From positions 1 through 64,000 of the forward strand of contig NW_013171820.1 in the NCBI RefSeq assembly GCF_000151665.1: DNA of 64,000 nucleotides. Direction: 5' to 3'. The notes below the pieces were generated by a model. It worked only from the letters and a program-made list of their open reading frames with translations. It was not told the DNA's origin and did no database searches. The stretch's first letter is position 1. Each line of letters begins with the position of its first letter. Source of the DNA: Blastocystis hominis (taxonomy: Eukaryota > Sar > Bigyra > Opalinata > Blastocystidae). Positions 55,448 to 64,000 of the stretch are shown piece by piece. Position numbers and translations under genes: made by a program.

Positions 55448-58400
55448 TCTTTGATTAATATTACTACTACAACAAATTCTCTTTTAGTTATTTATAATTT
55501 TATTTCGATTTCAAGGGTTGAAAAGCATATAGTTTGATAAACCTATTTAAAACCATATACTAGCAGTATTCTCGAATAACTACACAAACTACAAAAGAAT
55601 AGATCGTAGCATTTCCGCAGCATAGCGATTCGATTTATTTTTTTAGTAGATGATGATTGACTTACCTTCAACAATTAGCCGTCTATTCATTCAAATTGTA
55701 CGTATTGCACTTAAATCGATTAAATAGAGTGATCTTATTAAAGTTGAAACATGCACGCTCGATTTGCAGGTTCTCACCCATAACTGCTCAAGCCATGGTA
55801 TTTAGTATCAATAATACAAAAGTATTATGCCTTCACTATTGTTAACTCGAAATCTTAAATTCTAATAATCATGTGTACTAAAATATCATATGTTTTAATA
55901 CTCTCTATTATACGCAGTAAGCTTCATATAGACATATGAACATCGAAAGGTAAAGTCTATATCAAGTTATAGATGTCGTGAATAATGCAAATAATAATAG
56001 AAAAAGAGTTATATGATATTACCCGCTCACTTGTCTTTATCTTGATGAGCAATGTAAAATGCTGCTAAATGATATCGCTATTTCAGGAACATGACTGAAT
56101 CATATTTGAGCTCATTTCAAAGACCTTTAGATTGCTTTTGTATAATCAATGCCAACACACTCTATAAGCAATAATAAACCTGAATTAAGGAGCATTCTAT
56201 AAATTCGATCTCATCTCACAAATTTCACATAGATCCAATTCACTATAATAGTAAACCATCATTATAACTCCATAACACGTATTTTGGGGTATATTTCGAT
56301 TTGAATCCATAGTTATCACTCCATTATTTCTTGTTCATCATTTATTATATTTCTTTGGGCATAAAAAAGAAGTTTAGGTGAATCTATTAAATGTCTATTT
56401 TAATGCATCAAACAATAGCGTTTTTATATTATTTCATCCTTCATTATTACCTACGATATATGCCTTGATACACTACGAGCATTTGAGCAATCAATACATA
56501 CAAATAAGAGTTTTAAATTCATCCAAAGCGTTTAGTTTAATATTCTTGCATTTTCCTATATTTATATTTCCCCTTGCTTTACATAAACTTTCTGCTAACT
56601 TCCAGGATTAAGGTTTTACAATTTGAGTTGTGTCTTCTATTGTCTCAAAAACTGTACATTTATCAGAGCCTTAAGTATTGTCACGATAAAAACTCTCTAA
56701 AATACACATTTTGTTTTATTTTAGTTTCAAGTAGTTTTTCTGTTTTCTATTTCTTATACTAATTCATTGTCATATAGTTTAATATTCAACCTTTTCACTA
56801 CCTATCTTATGTTAAGTATTTACTAGTTGACTTTCTGATATTATGCTATATTTGATAGGTGGAATCTGTCTATTTTGTTTCATAATTTTAAGTCTTAAGT
56901 AATATTCTACACAGGTTTTATACTTTTCTTTTCTTGATGTAACCTTAATTTTTGATGTTTTCTCATCGATATGAATTGAATTTTGCAAGCTTTATGACTC
57001 ATAGTTGCTATATTACGAAATACAATCATAAGAATATGTAGAATCGCTGAACTGAATTCATTAACATCATAGAACTAGTGAAAAAAACAGACTTAACACT
57101 CTATTACACAGCATTCAAATTAGTACAAATTGTATTGAAAGTCATATTTCCATATTCTTTCGCTCATAAAAGTTTTCCTGCTTTGTAAAATTGTTTAAAG
57201 TCATTTATTATGAAAGCAGAAAAATTGCAAGATAAATACTAAATAATAATTAATAGTTATATATCAGTGTCATACAATGATGGGTAATTTCTAATATCTA
57301 TTTTTCTCATTCACGAATGTTGGTGAACATTTTACTACACAAACGAAATAATTTGTAGTCCCTGAAATACAAGGCTAAATAGCATTCAACTATGTACTCA
57401 CTTATGTTCATTATTTTGATCAATTCATCTACATAGTCCACTGCCACATTTTTACAAATAGATTGCTTTTTTATCACAAGGTATTTACAACGAGCATTCA
57501 ACAGTTTTACGTGACAAACATCAATATGCTATGCGAATCCTTATTGTCGTCATATCTTAATACCTGGAAATTAGCAATAGAGAAAAGAACTCTATTTATC
57601 CAAAATACCATATCTAAATATTCATTTTACAAAAACAACAATGATTTGCAAATAGAATAAACTTTGTATTGATAGGTTATAACTACTCTATGAATTTATA
57701 TCAGAATACGAATAATCTTATTCCATATCTTCTTTATGTATCGATGTGGTATTGTTTTTTTAGTTTTACTAATAAATGTGTCTCCATTCTTCTTGGAGTA
57801 CAATACATAATTAGTTTATTTTGCTCATGATGTAATGAGTTTTCACATGTTATATTCAAGAAAAGCTATATTTTTCACATGTAGTACTTCAATATTTTAG
57901 AAAACAGATCAATTATGAGTTTGTTATTCAAATCATTATTTCACAAGAGAAAATCGAATTGTGCAATTTAAAACACAATCTGAATCATAGAGTAGCATAG
58001 CAGAACAATTATGTATAATATACTAAAGACCTAGGATTTATATTAGAAATATAATATCAAAATGGCACAAGACATTTTACTGCTTTTGGCTTTGTTATGT
58101 AACTGGCAAGATTATTTTCTCTAATATTTACAGTAAAATAGTAAATAAATAAAAAAAAATATATATATATTATTTTTACATTATACGAATAATTAATAGT
58201 TGCTGACTCAAAGTGGATAAAAGAGTCAAAATAATGTCAGTACAATTATACAAATTGTCTGTTTATATTTATTTTTGCTCGAATATATCAAGCGCGAAAC
58301 ACAGTAATACCAAAATAAGTGAAGGAAAAGATATTAATCTCACAGGTAAATAGTATATAATAGTTTTTTGAATAAATGCAAGAATTCAAATAAAACACAG

Positions 58401-58845
58401 TGATTATACATCATCTTATTTGTATCTAATCTTTATCTAAAAATATTTTTATGCTTTCACTACGATTATATCATCATCGGCAAAATTATCAAAATAATAT
58501 GGTAATCCTATATCCGAAGTCTCGTTTATTATACCCAAATCATTTATCATTTATCATCTTCCATTATGTGATTATATATCTTTATTCTATTCGATCCTAT
58601 TCCTGCTTAACAATCGTATTCCTATCTTTTTCGTTATTCGCACGATATTTTTACTAATTATTGCTGGTAATGAAAATGGTAAATAACAATAGTGTATCAT
58701 TAGGATTTGTTTATTTCTTTTCAACTCATTTATTTTTAACTAACAAATTCCATTTTTCTTATTTTGAGTTCAATTAAGAATCGATAGTAACGGATCAACA
58801 TTAAAGTTCGATGAATTCATATATCTTGAGAATTTCCTCTGGATA
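55448..58845. other. AT-rich intergenic, no gene supported
   Basis: Several 60-80 codon ORFs (for example 56378-56611, 57307-57501 and 58451-58657) are rich in Phe/Ile/Tyr as expected of chance frames in AT-rich DNA, and have no paralogue here. Confidence 0.55.
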
Positions 58846-60222
58846 TTAGGTGTCTTTCGTTTCCTTATCTAGATAATCTGGATTTAGTGAGTGGCACATC
58901 TCACAATACTTGTTTGACGTTGAGTTATAATACATACATGATTGACATCTCCATTCATTAACCACAAGAGGAATAACGCACTGAGACGGTGTAGGTACAG
59001 TCATATCAATATTGTGTATTATTGCATCATGCTTTAATCTTTCGTTTTCACTTGCCAGTGTATTTGATCCATCTAGAATTGTATAACCCTTAAATCGATT
59101 TATATTTTTAATTATATAGCAAATCAACAAAAATATGATAAGCACAATTGATCCAAGCACAATATACCGTGCGTTATGGTTTTTATTATACGCGAAGTAA
59201 CTGGCTTCTAAAGTAACACTGTTAGAATCATTAGAATTATAAAATGCATCTTCTATAATATATTCCTTGGTCTCATACTGGATGCTGCATACCAGATAAT
59301 AGTATTTTTCTGGTTGCATATTAAAAGAGTATTCTCCATTAGAATTATAATAGATTTTGCTATCTGGCAAATTTCCATTTAATAAACAAGTAGGATAGTG
59401 AACGTGGTTAGTGTTAATAGTAAAAGACAAATAGGATTGAGTCTGGTTCCATCGTGTTATTTTCATATAACCTACATAAAAGTTCATGTAAAATAATACT
59501 ATTAAGAGTTTTAAATCCAACAGAACTCTCCGCAATACTTTTCCTCATCGGAGATTTGTTCACGGATTCAGCGTAGCAGTACAAGTTATAATCCTCCGAA
59601 GGTGTGAGATCTTCTATTTTTCCTTCAGCATACAGCCGCATAAACTGTTTGCGCTTCCTTTTTAGTTCTGTTACTGAAGGAGGCGGAGTACTTTGAAGAT
59701 ATGCTCCACACCAATAGTAACAAGGAATGGTGGAGTTGATAATATAGAACACGGATGTGGTAGAACTCTCTCTAATTGAAATTATGATGTTGGGCGCTTC
59801 CTCCTTTATATCCAGTGGTGTTTCTATTTTGATAATTGGAAATATCACAAAGTCAGAGCTCATAACGAGACAAAACACTTTGTTCACTTTTGCTAGTTCC
59901 ACAGAATCTATGACTATATGTGTATTTATCTTCTCGGAGTACAATTGTATTTCGTTATGAAAAGCCAGGTAAGCCAGGTAGTTCAAATCAGGATCCATTT
60001 CACCATTTAATTGAGGATAACAGTAGATGTAATAATCGTTCTGGTCTGAAAAGTGCGGGGTCAATATGATGTTTTGCGATATAACAGTAGGATATATTTG
60101 CACAGGAGACATACTGGTAGTTTCCTTTTTCTTTTTCCATTGCGTATTGGTTAGGTATTTCTTTATAATAGTATCATGAATATTAGGAAGAGAATCCGCA
60201 GGCAGGGAGGTATAAGTGGCAT
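58846..60222 (-). CDS. Membrane protein with RanBP2-type zinc finger
   Basis: Exons run from about 60222 (or the ATG at 60112) to 59500 and from 59471 to 58846 around a 28-nt intron (59472-59499); from the ATG this gives 412 aa. The long first part is beta-rich with recurrent YYIYCY, YNLYCYAES and YLVCSIQY strands, as in extracellular FN3-like domains. A transmembrane helix (YIVLGSIVLIIFLLICYII) is followed by a cytoplasmic tail with W-x-C-x2-C-x10-C-x2-C (EWRCQSC...YCEMC), the RanBP2-type zinc finger, which in other proteins binds ubiquitin or RNA. It may therefore be a receptor-like protein; ligand unknown. An upstream signal-peptide exon is likely. Confidence 0.6.
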
Positions 60223-60334
60223 CTACTAATTACAATGAGAAAAAATAGATTCTTTGTTTTTCCATTTTTGCATTATGGTGCCTTGCGGATAAACGTCTGG
60301 TAACCGAGGAATTACCTTCTATTTCATCTCTAAT

Positions 60335-60709
60335 TTAGAAAACTCCGTTGTATACTACTCTTTCACTGGAAAATATCGAACGATTTGCTCTAAATGTAAT
60401 ACAATTCAGAAACCTACTTAGATTACCACTAATATGCTTCTTGAATGTACTAATACCTGAATCATTAATATGATACAAGTAAATACCTTTAAGATTATTT
60501 GATTCATAAGGAACATATTCCATATCATGAGTTGCTTTTTCTATGTACTTTATTTGATTTTTAAAATTCCTGTTGCTTAGAGATATAAAAGATAGTATTT
60601 TTCCATTTCTAATATTTGCTTTTACACTGCTGCTACTGCTTTTACTTACCATCACTATTAAAAGAAGAAGAAAAAAGAATATCAATTGAACTGACAATAC
60701 TTGAAACAT
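60335..60709 (-). CDS. Signal-peptide-bearing exon of uncertain gene
   Basis: The stretch encodes a hydrophobic N-terminus (LIFFFLLLLIVMV) and about 100 further residues, including YLYHINDSGISTFKKHI, which faintly resembles the phosphosulfate-binding start of carbohydrate sulfotransferases. A 25-nt candidate intron after VVYNG would lead into KVIPRLPDVYP at about 60300. It could instead be the 5' exon of the zinc-finger membrane protein downstream; I could not find a frame-preserving junction that settles it. Confidence 0.35.
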   Translation of the reverse strand: MFQVLSVQLIFFFLLLLIVMVSKSSSSSVKANIRNGKILSFISLSNRNFKNQIKYIEKATHDMEYVPYESNNLKGIYLYHINDSGISTFKKHISGNLSRFLNCITFRANRSIFSSERVVYNGVF

Positions 60710-60845
60710 TCGTAAGCAATCACAAAAATGAAAATGGTAATATTTGCATGCTTCTAATACAATTATTCAATACAAAAGAATTATTCCTTATACTGTATTA
60801 TCCCTATTTTTTGTTTATTACAAAAATAAGAGGCAACTACTGGAG

Positions 60846-62424
60846 ATGTATAAAATTATATTTGTGCTACTGTTATTGTTTCTATGCGAAACTATTGATG
60901 TGGAGGAAGTAGAGTATAAAGGTACAATCATTCACTATTAATACCCTAGATAATAAAACGTGTTTTGTGACTATTATTCTTGATACAAATCGTACCATAA
61001 TCCCATATGAAGAAATAAGAGACATCACCATTCATTCCTGCATAATCAATTATTTTTATGTAATTTCGCATGATATAAACTATGATATGCGTACCCTTGC
61101 AAGTGAATCGCAACTACCTTATCCTTATATTATTCGGTCGTCTTATCCTGATAATGGATATTTCCCTTTTATTCTATCTTTACTAAGAACAAGTAATTAT
61201 ACCCTTATTATCAAAGATATCGGGTTTGAAGAAGGTTTGCCAGATGGTTCTTGGATCGATAAATCAATTAGGTTATTGTCAAATTCTTTTCCTTCTAGTG
61301 TTATTTCTTGTGCCTCACCTTATGAACCTGCAGATAAGTGGCAAGTTGATGGATGTTTACTGGTTAAGTCGATCGAGTTAAGAAGCATTATTGTTAACAC
61401 AGAGTTCAAGAAACAAATGGCTGATGCATTTTCCTACTTTTCACAAGCGTTTTCGTGTCTATTCAATTCGAAAATACAGTTTATTCCATGCCCAACTTAC
61501 AAAAAAAAGTATAGAAATTTTCGAAACCAGGATAAGCCATCATTATCGGTCCTCAATGAGACTGAACAAGAATGTAAACAACGCTTAGGCTTAGAAAGAG
61601 TTGAATGCAAAGGTAGTTGGCCACAAAAACGTCAGGTGTCCTTGGTGTTATCTCAATTTAAAAGGCAATACTATATGGAACAAATCGAAGGGATTCTGAG
61701 TTCATCCGAAGAGCTCGGCGAAATAGTGGTATATCAAAACGGTTTGCACGTGAATTACAAGCCACTATTTGACCGCTTTAAAAATATCAAACACATTTGG
61801 GCCATTAATTGGGATTCTCCCTTCTTTTTACGCCACTTAATTCCGCTACTGTTCACATCATATTATCATATTGTTTTCGATGATGATATCATTCCCTCAA
61901 AGTACACGATCAAACACTTATTAGATGTGATTGATAAATATGATGCTCCTACTGGAGTCGGAGCACGTATTGTCTCGAAAATGCACTATCCAGATTCCTC
62001 TTTTGATTTAGTGAATGCTGATAAAAATGATGATAGCACACCTATTCCGGTTGATTATGTGATTCAGGTGTATGCCAAAACATATGTTCAAGCAAAAGTA
62101 TATTGGAGATATCGTCCATATACTCACCGAAATGGTGATGATATTCATGGCTCAATAACTTGGTTTATGGAATGTCATCAAAGGCCATATAGGGCTTCCT
62201 TTAAAAATGAGGGAAAATACAAGCATTACGGAAAGGATGCAGTTGCGTCGTACAAAACAAAAACTCATAACATAGTGAGACCACAAACATACAGAAGTTG
62301 GATAATGGCAGGATATAAGGGAATCCGAGACCAATCGGTCAGAGATAGGTTTCCGTGGACAAATCAATACTGGGAGAGTTCATATTTACGTCAAATCCAT
62401 AAGCTATGTTTCTTTGTTTATTGA
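60846..62424 (+). CDS. GT-A fold (DxD) glycosyltransferase, two exons
   Basis: Exons are 60846-60921 and 60950-62424 around a 28-nt intron (60922-60949), giving 516 aa. Exon 1 is a signal peptide (IIFVLLLLFLCETID). The catalytic core starts near QVSLVLSQFKRQ, continues with ELGEIVVYQNG and has the metal site IVFDDDIIPS about 95 residues later, followed by GVGARI and HGSITWFM. This order (Rossmann start, VxxNG, DDD) is that of GT-A enzymes such as exostosin-like GT64, but family assignment is uncertain. It is divergent from the sulfotransferase-like/zinc-finger region. Confidence 0.7.
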
Positions 62425-62946
62425 GAATAAATAAATTGTGTTTTTACAAATCAGGAACATAAAAACAGTTATGTGAGTTGCGACTAATACAAACCATAGT
62501 TTGCTTCACTTTCTGTATTCGATAATAGTATTGTTGCTACTGAGCTACGTTTATTTATGAAGCGTAGTTTTGCTGTTATTATTATAATTATTATATAATT
62601 TTAATATTTTGTGAAAACATACAAAATTGGAGCACTGTCAAATAATATGTATCTTTCAAAGTATTCCACATTAGAAACATATGTTACTACATGATCCACA
62701 ATTGTTTGGACATAAAAGAATAAGTTAGGAAACGTTCACTTTAGCTTTTGGTGTGATGTAGTAATACAAGGCAGATTAAATTAAAACAATAAAATATACA
62801 TACCTTGATACATAAGGAAAAAGCTAATCACTAATTGTGATGTATAAATTATATCACTGATTACAATAGTATTAAATTGGATACATAGAACTTGACACTA
62901 TCGTGGATTTGCATATTTATGTAATATCACTAATTCTTATTTCTTA

Positions 62947-64000
62947 ATGGGACGTTCTAAGTTTATTCTATTTTATTTTATTCTTTCATTCTATTGTATT
63001 TCAAACTATAATAGTTATCGATTCCAATTCTCTTGTGAATATGTTGCTGTGTATATACTTGATCCAAAATTACGTGTGAAAAGTACTGTTCTTCATAATC
63101 CTACCAAGACTTCGGAGTCCATATATTCTGAAGAAGTTGGACTGTTAATCAATCATCTTCCAAACAACCAACTCAAGGATATCTCGATTCCATTCGTTAT
63201 TGATTCGTCCTATTCCATAATATCAAAGCTTATTGTTGAAGAGGATTCTTGGTATATAAAAGACTACGTATATTCCCAAAACATCTGGTTATTAAAATGG
63301 GTATATTTTTATTTTTAGGAAACAAAAGTTTGATGTAATCGTGAGGATCCTTCAAAAAAAATACAACGAAATGTAGTTCTGAATTACACATATGACATTT
63401 AGAGAATCCAAGAGGAACCGTAATGAGACCAAATTCCTAGCAAGCGATTACTCGGTAGTTTCAATTAAATGTGTAAAAAATACTCAGTCACCATTTATGA
63501 ATGCTCATAATATATGTATTAATTCGTCCATGTACTGGAAGATATTTTTAGAAAGCGGAAAATTCAACATTCATTATCCTCATAATTCTAGTAACCGTTC
63601 TATTTCTTTTTTCATATCGCTTTTAGATGGTCTCACAAAATCGATGTTGTAAAGGGGAAGATACCTCAGAATGTGAAATGGATCAATACCAAGCAGTTTT
63701 TTGTTTCTCAGCCCTATGTATCAAGGCATTTAGGTCACTTTACAGAATCAGTAAATCACGCTTTATTAAAGCTTCGTTTTCCATCTGCTTATTTGCCATT
63801 GACAGATCTCTTCTTCCCAACCTTTCCTGTAGATAAAGTTAAATGGACAAATGCATATCTAAAACTACTATTGAGCCTCTATCCCGATAATATGCGTCCG
63901 TTAGTTCATCTCCCTGGTAGTATTCCCATTGACACCCTGACTTGTTTTCGAACTGCTGTATAATTAGGAATTGGTACTAATGATTAGGTGTTGTTAGATA
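62947..64000 (+). CDS. Probable GT61 family glycosyltransferase, cut by window end
   Basis: Exon 1 (62947-63300) encodes a signal anchor (FILFYFILSFYCI) and a stem. A 28-nt intron (63301-63328), a 44-nt exon, and a 30-nt intron (63373-63402) follow; the junctions between 63480 and 63627 are unresolved. From about 63627 the frame reads KWINTKQFFVSQPY, RHLGHFTES and, after 63930, DTLTCFRTAV, which fits the core of GT61 (EOGT/xylosyltransferase-like) with its GHF and CF(R) signatures. A 30-nt intron with TACTAAT and TAG (63959-63988) probably precedes the rest of the gene, outside the window. Confidence 0.5.

Overview
The window looks like part of a nuclear chromosome of an unidentified unicellular eukaryote carrying a large virus-like DNA transposon of the Polinton/Maverick (polinton-like virus) type. 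Two base compositions alternate: a GC-richer block at 1-13.2 kb with tightly packed intronless genes, and very AT-rich host DNA whose genes have tiny introns. By hand I could place GT-AG introns of 28-41 nt in nearly every host gene; exon lengths and phases agree between paralogues. No sequence here names the host species.

1-13.2 kb: one well preserved Polinton-like element, cut by the left window edge. It carries an FtsK/HerA-type packaging ATPase, a small beta-rich protein, a probable double-jelly-roll major capsid protein, a long fibre-like protein, a hairpin-interrupted 151-aa ORF, a 63-aa protein, an rve (DDE) integrase, a short fibre-like protein, a 183-aa protein, a 142-aa protein with two NPxTG modules, and a 1474-aa protein-primed family B DNA polymerase. 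GAAAWTGG/TTTCCGCG repeats at 13.05-13.24 kb mark the probable right end. Gene starts share TAAATG, gene borders share CCAAAGTRAA, and tandem pairs of perfect GC-rich hairpins (about 38 bp) sit between and inside genes.

22.1-27.5 kb: a rearranged, decayed relative of the same element family. It holds a modular minor-capsid-like gene with stops and frameshifts, a second short fibre gene, an integrase pseudogene, a relic of the 63-aa gene and the last 29 codons of the polymerase. It gives empty/filled site comparisons for the hairpin pairs. A VPS13-like C-terminal fragment lies just upstream (20.3-21.9 kb).

18.6-64 kb (host): an island of Golgi-type glycosyltransferase genes: three GT49 (LARGE/B4GAT1-like), two DUF1647-like, three GLGNRL-type fucosyltransferase-like, one O-FucT-like plus a partial duplicate, one GT92, one GT-A DxD enzyme, one probable GT61 and one unassigned GT-like protein. 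A membrane protein with a RanBP2-type zinc finger sits among them. Most begin with a signal or signal-anchor segment, consistent with a secretory-pathway glycan-building repertoire. The long AT-rich gaps hold no supported gene.
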